A DNA stretch of 64,000 bases from Spongiibacter sp. IMCC21906 (lineage in GTDB: Bacteria > Pseudomonadota > Gammaproteobacteria > Pseudomonadales > Spongiibacteraceae), in assembly GCF_001010805.1 (NCBI RefSeq), contig NZ_CP011477.1, positions 3,094,501 through 3,158,500 on the forward strand, given 5' to 3'. The notes below the pieces were generated by a model. The model had not been told where the DNA came from and ran no database searches. It saw only the letters and a program-made list of their open reading frames with translations. This document shows positions 54,393-63,669 of the stretch, piece after piece. Each line of letters starts with the position of its first letter. Within the stretch, counting starts at the first letter, position 1. Position numbers and translations under genes: made by a program.

Positions 54393-56507
54393 TTAGAATG
54401 TTTTCTGCCACCCCAGACTGACGGCCCGCCCACGGCCGGCGAAATAGGTGCTGTTATTCACGTAGGTCAGGGTTTGCGAATAGTAGGTGATGTAATCCTC
54501 GTCGAGGAGGTTTTCGATGCCGAGGGTAAAGTTCCCCAGGCTTGCATCCCGGTATGAAACTACTGCATCCACTACGCTGTAACCGTCGAACTCGTACTGA
54601 GGCAGGCCGCCGTCGAAATCCCGATCCAACAGTTTTGAGTATTGCAAACGGCCGTGCCAGTTGGCAGCGAGGGGGGCTTCAACATAGATATTGATACGAT
54701 CCGGCGCGATATTGCGGCCATCCAGATCCTTGTCCACTGAACCGTCGCCGTCGCTGTCGAAACGGCCTTCCAACTGGCTGTAGGCGATTCCAGTGCTGAC
54801 GCCTGAGTCGAAGTGGTAAGCGGCTGATACTTCGAGTCCCTCAATTTCGGTTTTTTGCCGGGTGATTTGACCGACACCGTCTACCACCAGGATGCGAGAC
54901 CCCAGGTCTGAATCCGACCAGAAATAACTGGCCGCTATGTCCAACCCACCCCGGCGGTAATTGATGCCGGTTTCCAGGTTATCAGCCACGACGGGTTGTA
55001 GGTCGACCAGTTCGTCAATGGTTTGCCCCGGGATATTTACACCCCGTAGGATCAACCCGGCGTCGGGCATGGTAAAACCTTCCGCGTAGGAGGCAAAAAC
55101 CGTCAGGTCTTCCGTTACGTCAAAAACGATGCCCGCATTGCCCAGCAGCTCTTCAAAGCTCGGCTCGCCACCCTCGACAAAGGTGTTGTTGGCCCCGGCA
55201 ACGGTGGTGAAATCCGGTACTTCCAGTTCAACATTTTCGAAGCGACCGCCGAATGACAGACGCAGGCGGTCATCCACCAGGCGCTGCTCCAGCTGCACAA
55301 AGGGCGCCCAACCCTTGTAGATCATTTCCGGCACCCACAAACGGTCCGTTTGAGCCAGTTCCTGATAGGTCTTGTCGCGCAGATAATCGACACCCGCCGC
55401 CACTTGCAGTCCATCCCAGAAGGTGTTGTCGCGAACAAAGGTCAGCTTGGTGCCGTATTTCTCCGAACTGAGGGCGGACTGGTCAAACAGGGTACCCGCC
55501 GGAGCGATGGCCGGGTCCTGGAACGCGGGGAACGTGCCACCGCCGTACAGGGCATAGAAGTCATAGTAGAAACCCCGCAGGGTCAATTCGCCCCCAAACA
55601 GGTTGGCGTGACTGTAGGCCACAGACAGGTTCAGGGCCTCGTTGTAGGTGGGATCACCCTCACCCTTTCCGCTCTCGGAGGTGGCTGGAATACCGGCAAG
55701 TGCATCTCCATCAACCACGCGGTAATCACCATCACCGTCCAGGTCGAAATAATTGCCCGTCACCTCAATGCGCTGGTATTCATCCAGATCCAGCCCGGCC
55801 TTGGTGAAAATGTTCCAGGTTCGGCTATCCATGGTGTCACCCTGGATAGGGTCGACTGCTATGGGATCACCGTTGCCGTCGTAGTACAGGTCCTGGACAT
55901 CGTGAGCGACGCCAAAAACCACATCCGTATTGTCGAATTTCTTGCCCAATAACCCGGATAGCTTGTAATGAAAGCCATCGCCTTCGAAGTTATCACTGGT
56001 CACTCTCGTTGCTACCTTTTGAAGCAAATCACCACTTTCCGGCGCATCAACAGTCACGTAGTTGATGACACCACCGGTGGCGCCCACTCCCTGAATGGCA
56101 TTGGCGCCGTATATGACTTCGACGCGGTCGATAAAGGCAGGATCAATCGTAAAACCACTGCGCTTGCCGTTGCGCAGCGGTGTCGACTGCGGGATACCGT
56201 CGGCCATGTAAAGGGGTGTTCTGCCCCGCAACGTGACGCCATTACTGGTCATTTTCTGGTGTGCGGGCGTCAGGCTCGGGACAGCAAAGCTAAGCCCGTC
56301 GAGCAGACTGGTACTGGTGGCCAGCTGTGCCTCCAGGGCTTCCCGGTCAATCACTTTTACCGTGTTGGGTATGGCCGTAATCGGTTTATTGGTTCTGCTG
56401 GCGGATACGATCACTTCTTCCACTTTATTGACGTCGGCAAAGACGCCGCTCGCAGCCAGGGTGTTGCATGCCGTAACAATATAGGCGGCAGGTTTTCTCC
56501 AATTCAT
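54393..56507 (-). CDS. TonB-dependent outer-membrane receptor
   Basis: A 704-residue receptor with signal peptide (to about residue 25). The TonB box-like stretch EEVIVSASR (about 30-38), the plug domain with GVTLRGRTPLYMADGIPQST and IDRVEVIYGANAIQGVGATGGVINYVT, and a 22-strand barrel region ending in the aromatic GWQKTF are all present. Upstream sits a long perfect Fur-box palindrome, so it is iron-repressed; the ligand is probably a ferric siderophore but is not determined by sequence. Confidence 0.93.
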   Translation of the reverse strand: MNWRKPAAYIVTACNTLAASGVFADVNKVEEVIVSASRTNKPITAIPNTVKVIDREALEAQLATSTSLLDGLSFAVPSLTPAHQKMTSNGVTLRGRTPLYMADGIPQSTPLRNGKRSGFTIDPAFIDRVEVIYGANAIQGVGATGGVINYVTVDAPESGDLLQKVATRVTSDNFEGDGFHYKLSGLLGKKFDNTDVVFGVAHDVQDLYYDGNGDPIAVDPIQGDTMDSRTWNIFTKAGLDLDEYQRIEVTGNYFDLDGDGDYRVVDGDALAGIPATSESGKGEGDPTYNEALNLSVAYSHANLFGGELTLRGFYYDFYALYGGGTFPAFQDPAIAPAGTLFDQSALSSEKYGTKLTFVRDNTFWDGLQVAAGVDYLRDKTYQELAQTDRLWVPEMIYKGWAPFVQLEQRLVDDRLRLSFGGRFENVELEVPDFTTVAGANNTFVEGGEPSFEELLGNAGIVFDVTEDLTVFASYAEGFTMPDAGLILRGVNIPGQTIDELVDLQPVVADNLETGINYRRGGLDIAASYFWSDSDLGSRILVVDGVGQITRQKTEIEGLEVSAAYHFDSGVSTGIAYSQLEGRFDSDGDGSVDKDLDGRNIAPDRINIYVEAPLAANWHGRLQYSKLLDRDFDGGLPQYEFDGYSVVDAVVSYRDASLGNFTLGIENLLDEDYITYYSQTLTYVNNSTYFAGRGRAVSLGWQKTF

Positions 56508-56585
56508 GCGTGTTCCCGTTTTTCAAAGTCAGAATGTGTTGAGTCGACAGCCCAGGGAGTGACCGGGACGGATCGGCGCCATAAT

Positions 56586-56634
56586 AAATGATATTAATTC
56601 TTATTTGCAATATGAATAAGAATTAATATCATTT
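56586..56634. promoter_or_regulatory. perfect 49-bp Fur-box palindrome
   Basis: Two 20-base arms (56586-56605 and 56615-56634) are perfect inverted complements around a nine-base centre. Each arm contains the Fur-like words GATATTAAT and AATTCTTATT. It lies 79 bases upstream of the TonB receptor start. Overlapping Fur dimers are expected. Confidence 0.88.
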
Positions 56635-56894
56635 GATCAGATGACTTGTCGGATAAAGGGAATAGAGTGAAATGGGAAATAGAAGTGCGAATTTGAGGTT
56701 GCAGAAGCACAAGGTGATACTTAACAGATCAGCTGCTAAAAGCAGCTTAACCCTCTACTTATCGGGCCCGTTATAAGTGGGGAGATTACCGCTAGATTTG
56801 TCTCAGATGTATTGAATCTGCACGACTAAGTTGACCGAACCTTGATTTATGGTAGACTTCTGCCCTCTTCACACAGGGGTCACTTGATAACCGA

Positions 56895-57239
56895 ATGGCA
56901 AAAAACTGGACGCTAATACTGTTTGCGGTCTTGATGGTAGTGCAATCACTATCCATCGCCGCTGATGTATTGCCCATCCATTCGGATCACCAACCCCATG
57001 AGTTGGCGGATATGTCCGGGGGAGACGGTTCAACCCAAGCGACAGACCCGTCACCGGGATCAGACCACAACACACCGCCCGGCCATTGCCACTCCTGCCA
57101 TTGCCATGGCTCTCATATGCTGCTGTCCATGCCGCTGCCCACGCTGCCGACTGCCTCATCTAACCAGGTCACACTACGCTATACCGTCGACCACCCCTCT
57201 CCCTCCATCGCTGCGATCCTCCGTCCGCCCATAGCCTAA
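56895..57239 (+). CDS. small exported histidine-rich protein (CzcI-like)
   Basis: A 114-residue protein with a signal peptide ending near SIAAD and a metal-binding-type cluster HCHSCHCHGSH near 70-80. It lies 62 bases before czcC in the same direction. Small exported His-rich proteins (CzcI-type) precede many czc operons and influence metal response. Match to CzcI is by size, composition and place, not by clear homology. Confidence 0.65.
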   Translation: MAKNWTLILFAVLMVVQSLSIAADVLPIHSDHQPHELADMSGGDGSTQATDPSPGSDHNTPPGHCHSCHCHGSHMLLSMPLPTLPTASSNQVTLRYTVDHPSPSIAAILRPPIA

Positions 57240-57301
57240 CCTCACTTTCCGGTCCTCGACCGGCACCAGGATTTTTCAAAAATCTTTACGTGAGGTAATT
57301 C

Positions 57302-58717
57302 ATGTCCATGCTATTCCGTTTGCGTCCGGATTCAGGCCGAAGCCTGATAATCCGGACAACGCGCCTGCTGATTTGCGGCGCGCTGCTAAGCCTGTCCGGG
57401 CTTATCCAGGCCGCTGACCGCGACCCGGTAACACTGACGCTAGCCGAGGCGTTCGCCCGGGTCCTCAGTGATAACCCCGAATTGGCGATGTATCCCTACG
57501 ATATTCGCGCGGCCGAGGCGCGGGCCCTCCAGGCCGGGTTCCGACCCAATCCACAGGTCTCCCTCGATGTCGAAAATATCGCCGGTAACGGCGAGTTCTC
57601 GGGCACCGACGCCATGGAAACCACCCTGGCGCTTAGCCAGGTCATTGAGATGGGCGGCAAGCGCCCTCTGCGCCGGGATGTCGGCCAGTGGCGTCGCCAA
57701 ACCCTCGAGCGCGATTACGAACTGGCCCGCCTCGACGCACTGTCGGCGGCGGCCAGCCGTTACCTGGAAGTGGCGCAAACCCAGCGCCTGCTGGCTTTTG
57801 CCCGGCAAGTCGTGGACTTTACCAGCGCCGCAGAAAACGTCGCCCAAAGGCGGTTTGACGCTGGCAGCGCCAGCCGGGCCGAACTGAGCCGTGCCCGCAC
57901 GGATCTGATGCAGGCCAAGCTGGCGGTGAGCAATCTCACCGTGCGCCTTGGCAATGCCAAGCGGCGCCTGGCGAGCCTGTGGGGCGAAACCTCGGCGGAT
58001 TTTGGTGATGTAGAGGCCGAACTCTTCGCGTTAGCGCCGACGCCTGAGTTTGCCAGCGTCCAACTCCAACTGGAGCGGGCCCCGCAGCTGCAACAGTTTA
58101 TAACCCTGGAAAGACTGCGCCAGGCCGAACTGGACCTGGCCATTGCCCGGGGCCGGCAGGACATCGAAGTCGGCGCGGGCATCAGACGGGTCGAGGGAAC
58201 CGGCGATACGGGTGTGGTTTTTTCGTTTTCCATGCCTCTTGGCGTCTCTAACCGCAACCAGGGCGACATCAGGGCCGCGCGGGAGGATCTGGCGAAACTG
58301 GATCTCGAAGAGAAGGCTACCCGGGTAAAGGTTTTTACGGAACTGCGCAATGCCTTCGCCCAACTGGAACAGGCTCGCGAGCGGGTTACCCTGTTACGTG
58401 AGCAGATACTGCCCGAGGCACAGCAGGCACTGGCGCTGATTCAGGAAGGCTACGGCGACGGGCGTTTTTCCTATCTGGAACTGGTGGAAGCCCGGCGCCA
58501 GTTGCTGTCCTTCGAAACCGAGGCGGTTGCCGCCGCCACCGATTTTCACCAAACCCTTATCACCCTGGAGACCTTGACCGGCCAGCCGCTTACCGGGGAG
58601 CGCCTATCACTCTACCCCACCGACGGGGCCAATGATTTCCGGTCCAATCTGCGTCTGCCCACACTGGACAGCATCGATGATGAAGGGTCTCTTTCGCCAC
58701 AGGATGAATCACAATGA
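57302..58717 (+). CDS. czcC: CzcC-type outer-membrane efflux protein
   Basis: A 471-residue TolC-family protein. Signal peptide to about residue 40. Two repeated outer-membrane efflux domains follow, recognisable from LTLAEAFARVLSDNPEL, RPNPQVSLDVENIAGNG and the second-half RALIQEGY-type region EGYGDGRFSYLELVEARRQLLS. It is the outer-membrane duct of a heavy-metal RND pump and overlaps czcB by ATGA. Confidence 0.92.
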   Translation: MSMLFRLRPDSGRSLIIRTTRLLICGALLSLSGLIQAADRDPVTLTLAEAFARVLSDNPELAMYPYDIRAAEARALQAGFRPNPQVSLDVENIAGNGEFSGTDAMETTLALSQVIEMGGKRPLRRDVGQWRRQTLERDYELARLDALSAAASRYLEVAQTQRLLAFARQVVDFTSAAENVAQRRFDAGSASRAELSRARTDLMQAKLAVSNLTVRLGNAKRRLASLWGETSADFGDVEAELFALAPTPEFASVQLQLERAPQLQQFITLERLRQAELDLAIARGRQDIEVGAGIRRVEGTGDTGVVFSFSMPLGVSNRNQGDIRAAREDLAKLDLEEKATRVKVFTELRNAFAQLEQARERVTLLREQILPEAQQALALIQEGYGDGRFSYLELVEARRQLLSFETEAVAAATDFHQTLITLETLTGQPLTGERLSLYPTDGANDFRSNLRLPTLDSIDDEGSLSPQDESQ

Positions 58718-59760
58718 ACAAGTTACTGAATTATTTAATGAGCGGCTTGCTGCTTGCTGCCATGGCATCTCAAAGCGCAATCGCCGCCCCATCGGATCAA
58801 GCCGCTCACACCGAAGAAGGGGCTCAGCACTCAGATGAAAAGCACCACTCGGAAGAGGAACATGCCGGGGAAGATCACGCTGAAGATGAAGGCGACCATG
58901 CCGAAGAAGCCGGTCATGAAGGCCATGAAGACGAAGAGCCCGAGCTGACTTTTAGCGCCGACCTGCTACGGGACTTTGGTGGTGAAATCGCCACTGCTGA
59001 AGCCGGTGTGATTCGCCAACAGGTCTCGCTGCCCGGCGAGGTGAAACTCAACGAGGAGGCCGTGGCTCATATCACGCCCCGCTTTGCGGCAAAGATCGTC
59101 GAGGTACAGGCAAAAACCGGTGACCGGGTCAAGGCTGGCGATGTACTCGCCGTGGCCGAGAGCTCCGAGACCCTGTCTCGCTTTCAGCTGAAATCCCTGA
59201 TCGACGGCGTGGTTATCAAACGCCACGTCACCCTGGGGGAACACCTGGCGCCCGACGATACCGCTTTTGTCGTCGCGAACCTGTCCACCCTGTGGGTGGA
59301 TATCGCCCTCTACCCCAAGCAGGTGCCGCTGGTAAAAACAGGGCAGCCGGTGCGAATCACCACCAGCCATGGCCCCGCACCCGTGGAGACCAGCTTGGAC
59401 TATGTGGCGCCGCTGGTAGACGAGGCCACCCGCACAGGCTTGGCGCGGGTTTTCCTGGCCAATCCTGACAATGACTGGAAGCCGGGCATGTTCATTGAAG
59501 GCCAGATTACCCTGGGTGAATTTCCTGCCGCGGTGGTGGCACCCAGGACCGCCGTTATCGACGTTGAAGGCCAGTCAACCCTATTCGTTCAACACGACGG
59601 CAGCTGGGAACCTCGCCCGGTCAAGCTCGGTCGCGGGGACAGTGACTCGGTGGAGATTCTGACGGGCCTCGACGCGGGTGAACGCTATGTCGCCAAGGGT
59701 GGCTTCGTGCTCAAGGCACAGCTACAGAAAAGCGAATTCGAATCCGGTCACAACCACTAA
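58714..59760 (+). CDS. czcB: CzcB-type membrane fusion protein
   Basis: A 348-residue periplasmic adaptor. After a signal peptide (to about residue 24) comes a stretch of about 50 residues rich in H, E and D (25-75), a likely metal-binding segment. The body has the lipoyl/hairpin layout with GEVKLNEEAVAHITPRFAAKIVEV, KTGDRVKAGDVLAVAES, and beta-barrel motifs TLWVDIALYPKQVPLVKTGQPV. It links czcA to czcC. Confidence 0.92.
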   Translation: MNKLLNYLMSGLLLAAMASQSAIAAPSDQAAHTEEGAQHSDEKHHSEEEHAGEDHAEDEGDHAEEAGHEGHEDEEPELTFSADLLRDFGGEIATAEAGVIRQQVSLPGEVKLNEEAVAHITPRFAAKIVEVQAKTGDRVKAGDVLAVAESSETLSRFQLKSLIDGVVIKRHVTLGEHLAPDDTAFVVANLSTLWVDIALYPKQVPLVKTGQPVRITTSHGPAPVETSLDYVAPLVDEATRTGLARVFLANPDNDWKPGMFIEGQITLGEFPAAVVAPRTAVIDVEGQSTLFVQHDGSWEPRPVKLGRGDSDSVEILTGLDAGERYVAKGGFVLKAQLQKSEFESGHNH

Positions 59761-59775
59761 TCGCGGGAGCACAGT

Positions 59776-62700
59776 ATGCAAACTCTTATTCGTTTTGCGC
59801 TGGAGAACCGACTGTTAGTGGTCGTGATCTCTCTGGCGATGCTTATCGGCGGTTACTTCGCCTATCGAACCCTGCCGGTGGATGCCTACCCGGATATTTC
59901 ACCAGCGTTGGTGCAGGTCTTTGTGGAAACCGAAGGTCTGGCGCCGGAGGAAGTGGAAAAATACGTTACCTACCCCATTGAAAGTGCCATGAACGGCCTG
60001 CCGCAACTGGATCATGTGCGGTCGATCTCCAACTTCGGCTTGTCGGTGGTCAATATCTACTTCGAGGACGGCACCGATATTTACTTCGCCCGCCAGCTGG
60101 TGGGGGAACGGTTGCAGGTGGCCCGGGAGGCTATTCCCGACGGCTTTGGCGAGCCGGTGATGGGCCCCATCACTACAGGACTCGGCCAGATTCTGTTCTA
60201 CGTGCTGGAGGACACCAGCGGACAATACAGCAATACCGAGCTGCGGGAGATCCAGGACTGGATCGTCAAGTTCAACCTGCAGACGGTAAAGGGCGTTACC
60301 GAAGTTCTTTCCATCGGCGGTGAGGTCAAGCAGTTCCAGGTGCGTATCGACCCCGACGCGCTGATCCGCTACGACGTGTCGCTGCCCGACATCAAGGAGC
60401 GCATCGAGGCCAACAATGCCAACGCCGGGGCCCAGTTCATCGTCAAAAACGATGAGCAGTACATCGTGCGATCGGTGGGTCTGGCCACGGATCTTGAAGC
60501 CCTGCGCAACATTGTGGTGAAAACCATCGACGGTACACCCGTCTACCTGCACCAGTTGGGCGAACTGGACATCGGCGGTGAAATCCGCCGCGGGCTCACC
60601 AGCAAGGACGGCGAAGGTGAAGTGGTCGTGGGCATGGTATTGAAGCTCATTGGCAGCAATACCTCCCAGGTGATCGGCGCCGTCAAGGAGGAGCTGGCCA
60701 CCATCAATGCCAACCTGCCGGAAGGTATCGAGGTGCAGCCCTATTATGACCAGGCGACCCTGGTCAAGGCGGCTGTCAGTACCGTTATCAATGCACTACT
60801 GCAAGGCATTATTCTGGTGGCGCTGGTGCTGTTGGCGTTTATGGGCGGGTTCAGACCTAGCCTGGTGGTGGCGCTGTCGATTCCGTTCTCCGTCGGCTTC
60901 ACCTTTCTCGCCATGAAATTCTTCGACATCTCCGCCAACCTGATGTCGCTGGGCGGGATTGCCATCGCCATCGGCATGATGGTGGATGGTGCGGTGGTCG
61001 TGGTGGAGAATATCGACCGGATGTTGCGCGAATCCTCCCCGGACGAATCGCGCCTGCACCTGGTGGCGCGGGCCTGCCAGTCAGTGGCGCGCCCGATTCT
61101 GTTTGCCATCAGCATCATCATCATTGTGTTCCTGCCGCTGTTCACCTTGCAGGGGGTGGAAGGGGCGACCTTCCGGCCACTGGCCTATACCGTAGCGGTG
61201 GCCATGCTCGGATCCCTGTTCTTTGCCCTGATCGTGGCACCGGTGGCCTCCTCCCTGCTGATGAAGCGCCCCGAGACAGACCCCGACAAACCTCGCAAGG
61301 ACATTGTCAGTTTGCTGCTAAAAGGCTACCAACCTCTGGTGGAGGCCATGGTGGCACGCCGCTGGATTGCCGTGACCCTGGCGGCAGTGGTCCTGCTCAT
61401 CGGCGTTGCTGTCGCCCCGCGGCTGGGCTCGGAATTTGTGCCCCGCTTTAATGAAGGGGATTTGCTGATCCGCGCCACCATGGCGCCGTCCATTTCGCTG
61501 GAAAAAGCCGAGACGACGATTGGCGTATTCGAGCGGCAATTGATGGCAGCGTTTCCGGAGGTCACCCAGGTGGTGTCGCGCATTGGTCGGGGTGAAGTCG
61601 GCGCCCACGCCGATCCGGTGAACAACGCGGAGATTTTTGTCGCTCTCAAGCCCCAGGACCAATGGCAAAGCGCGGAGACGCTGGATGGCTTGTATGCGGC
61701 CATGAGCGAGAAATTCGCGGATTTCCCCGGCGCGCAATTCAACTTCACCCAGCCCATTGCTGCCGCTGTGGATGAACTGCTCACCGGCACCAAGGCCGAA
61801 CTGGCCGCCAAGCTGTTTGGCGATGACCTGGATGTGCTGGTCGAGAAAGCACAGGCTATAGAAAAGGTGATGCGCACCGTGCAGGGCGCTCAGGATGTTC
61901 AACGCGACCAAATCGGCGGTACGCCGCAATTGCGCATTTCGTTGAACCGGGAGGCTATTGCCCGTTATGGCCTCAATGTCAGCGACGTGCAGCGCACCCT
62001 GAGCGTCGCCGTGGGCGGCAGCGAAGCCGGACAGGTGTTCGAGGGTATCCGCCGCTTTGACATCTATGTGCGGCTTAAGGAGCCCGCACGCAATCGAGTC
62101 GATGTCATCGGGCAGCTCATTATCGAAAATGCCACCGGGCAGCGTATTCCCCTGGAGGAACTGGCAACCATTGAGGAAGTAGTCGGGCCGCGCCAGATCA
62201 CCCGAGAAAACAACCAGCGCTTTATCACCATCCAGACCAATGTCCGCGACCGGGATATTGGCTCCTTCGTGGCTGAAGCCGATGCCGCAATTGCCAAACA
62301 GGTGGATTTGCCGCCGGGCTATTTTCTCAAATGGGGCGGACAATTCGAACTCCAGCAGCAAGCCAACAAACGCTTGATGATCGTGGTGCCCATTACCCTG
62401 GCACTGGTGTTCCTGATGCTGTTCGTCAACTTCAGGTCCCTGCGAAACGCCTTGTTGATCATGCTCAATATCCCGCTGGCGCTGGTGGGCGGTATCGTCG
62501 GTCTATGGCTAAGTGGCCAGAGCCTCTCGGTGCCGGCCTCGGTAGGGTTTATCGCCCTGTTTGGTATCGCCCTGGAAAATGGGCTGGTGTTGGTGAGTTA
62601 CCTGAATGAGCTGGTCAGGGACGGCGTGTCTATTGCGGAAGCCAGTGTGCGGGCGGCCTGCGCCAGGCTGCGCGCGGTGATCATGACCGCCGTGACCACC

Positions 62701-62877
62701 GCTCTAGGGCTTTTTCCGTTGCTGTTCGCCACCGGCACCGGCAGCGAAGTGCAGCGGCCATTGGCGACCGTCGTGGTCGGTGGACTGGTGACGGCCACCA
62801 TACTGACCCTACTGGTTCTTCCCGCACTGTATCACTGGTTTGCCGACAAGCCCGCTGATATGAGCGAATCCCATTAA
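59776..62877 (+). CDS. czcA: CzcA-type heavy-metal RND transporter
   Basis: A 1033-residue proton-driven inner-membrane pump with the 12-helix, two-lobe RND layout. It begins LIRFALENRLLVVVISLAMLIGGYFAYRTLPVDAYPDI. The HME signature GMMVDGAVVVVENIDRML (about 401-418) contains the proton-relay acids, and the second half has FIALFGIALENGLVLVSYLNEL. The pump exports divalent cations such as Zn, Co or Cd; the exact metal cannot be read off. It shares an operon with czcC, czcB and the PII-like gene. Confidence 0.95.
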   Translation: MQTLIRFALENRLLVVVISLAMLIGGYFAYRTLPVDAYPDISPALVQVFVETEGLAPEEVEKYVTYPIESAMNGLPQLDHVRSISNFGLSVVNIYFEDGTDIYFARQLVGERLQVAREAIPDGFGEPVMGPITTGLGQILFYVLEDTSGQYSNTELREIQDWIVKFNLQTVKGVTEVLSIGGEVKQFQVRIDPDALIRYDVSLPDIKERIEANNANAGAQFIVKNDEQYIVRSVGLATDLEALRNIVVKTIDGTPVYLHQLGELDIGGEIRRGLTSKDGEGEVVVGMVLKLIGSNTSQVIGAVKEELATINANLPEGIEVQPYYDQATLVKAAVSTVINALLQGIILVALVLLAFMGGFRPSLVVALSIPFSVGFTFLAMKFFDISANLMSLGGIAIAIGMMVDGAVVVVENIDRMLRESSPDESRLHLVARACQSVARPILFAISIIIIVFLPLFTLQGVEGATFRPLAYTVAVAMLGSLFFALIVAPVASSLLMKRPETDPDKPRKDIVSLLLKGYQPLVEAMVARRWIAVTLAAVVLLIGVAVAPRLGSEFVPRFNEGDLLIRATMAPSISLEKAETTIGVFERQLMAAFPEVTQVVSRIGRGEVGAHADPVNNAEIFVALKPQDQWQSAETLDGLYAAMSEKFADFPGAQFNFTQPIAAAVDELLTGTKAELAAKLFGDDLDVLVEKAQAIEKVMRTVQGAQDVQRDQIGGTPQLRISLNREAIARYGLNVSDVQRTLSVAVGGSEAGQVFEGIRRFDIYVRLKEPARNRVDVIGQLIIENATGQRIPLEELATIEEVVGPRQITRENNQRFITIQTNVRDRDIGSFVAEADAAIAKQVDLPPGYFLKWGGQFELQQQANKRLMIVVPITLALVFLMLFVNFRSLRNALLIMLNIPLALVGGIVGLWLSGQSLSVPASVGFIALFGIALENGLVLVSYLNELVRDGVSIAEASVRAACARLRAVIMTAVTTALGLFPLLFATGTGSEVQRPLATVVVGGLVTATILTLLVLPALYHWFADKPADMSESH

Positions 62878-62892
62878 CCTGGAGCGATTGTC

Positions 62893-63234
62893 ATGCAAGA
62901 GATCAAAGCCTATATCAAACACCGCAAACTAGAAGCCGTGACCCTGGCCCTGCACCGAGTGCAGGGCGTCACCGGCATGAGTGTCGCCCACGTTGTCGGC
63001 TTCGGCCGCAGCAAAGTCAATACCAGCGCCGCCAACCCGATCGATGGCGCGGGGGATTTTGTCAAGCACGTGAAAGTGGAAATCGTGTGTCACGATCAGT
63101 ACGTGGACGAAGTCGTCCGCGTACTGAAAACCGTGGCGCACACCGGACTGCGAGGAGACGGCCGTATTTTTGTCAGCGACGTCAATCGTGCGATCCGGAT
63201 CGAGGACGGTGCCGAGGACGATACGGTTGTCTGA
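62893..63234 (+). CDS. PII-like protein linked to the metal pump
   Basis: A 113-residue GlnB-like protein (KAYIKHRKLEAVTLALHRVQGVTGMSVAHVVGFGR, then VKVEIVCHDQYVDEVVRVLKTVAHTG and GRIFVSDVNRAIRI). The trimer core and T-loop region are recognisable, but the canonical uridylylated tyrosine region is not. It lies 15 bases after czcA. PII-like proteins next to czc/cus pumps are common; they may bind a ligand and adjust the pump. Metal or nucleotide binding is inference. Confidence 0.87.
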   Translation: MQEIKAYIKHRKLEAVTLALHRVQGVTGMSVAHVVGFGRSKVNTSAANPIDGAGDFVKHVKVEIVCHDQYVDEVVRVLKTVAHTGLRGDGRIFVSDVNRAIRIEDGAEDDTVV

Positions 63235-63239
63235 GAAAA

Positions 63240-63268
63240 GAACCCGCCCTCTTCAAGCGGGCGGGTTC
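63240..63268 (+). terminator. hairpin after the czc operon
   Basis: GAACCCGCC (63240-63248) pairs perfectly with GGCGGGTTC (63260-63268). The tail CATTTCAG is only weakly T-rich, so termination may be partial or factor-aided. Confidence 0.7.
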
Positions 63269-63400
63269 CATTTCAGCTGTCGCTCCCTCTGCGCCTGATG
63301 ATTTATCTTCAACAGGAGCTGTGACTCATGACCTTGTACAGTCCGTTCAAGCCGTTTTGGATGGCTTTACCGTGCAGGGTTATGACGACAGGACAAGATT

Positions 63401-63595
63401 ATGAGTGATTCACCCAAGCATCGAAAAACTGACCCGAAGAATGCTCCCTCCTTTCGAACACATCGTATCCACGCCATCAACAGTGAATGGTATTTTTTAA
63501 CCCGTGAAGGTCAAAATATCGGGCCATTCCCGAACAAAAAAGCGGCAGAAGAAGGCCTCGCAGAATTCCTGAAAGCTGTCAAGAAGGATGAGTAA
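63401..63595 (+). CDS. small DUF6316-like protein
   Basis: A 64-residue protein. SFRTHRIHAINSEWYFLTREGQNIGPFPNKKAAEEGLAEFL resembles DUF6316 proteins (a short domain with a WYF.TREG..GPF pattern), as remembered. No membrane segment or catalytic motif is present. It lies between the czc operon and nhaA; function unknown. Confidence 0.7.
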   Translation: MSDSPKHRKTDPKNAPSFRTHRIHAINSEWYFLTREGQNIGPFPNKKAAEEGLAEFLKAVKKDE

Positions 63596-63669
63596 ACACT
63601 GGCCCAAAATCCACAAAGTTATCGATACAAAAGTCCGTTACCGTGAGCCGGAAGAAATCAGGTAAATCC

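Noticed and set aside
63087-63404. Arginine-rich frame overlapping the PII-like gene
   Set aside because: It is the shifted frame of the PII-like gene run on into the intergenic region; arginine-rich composition is typical of shadow frames in GC-rich DNA.
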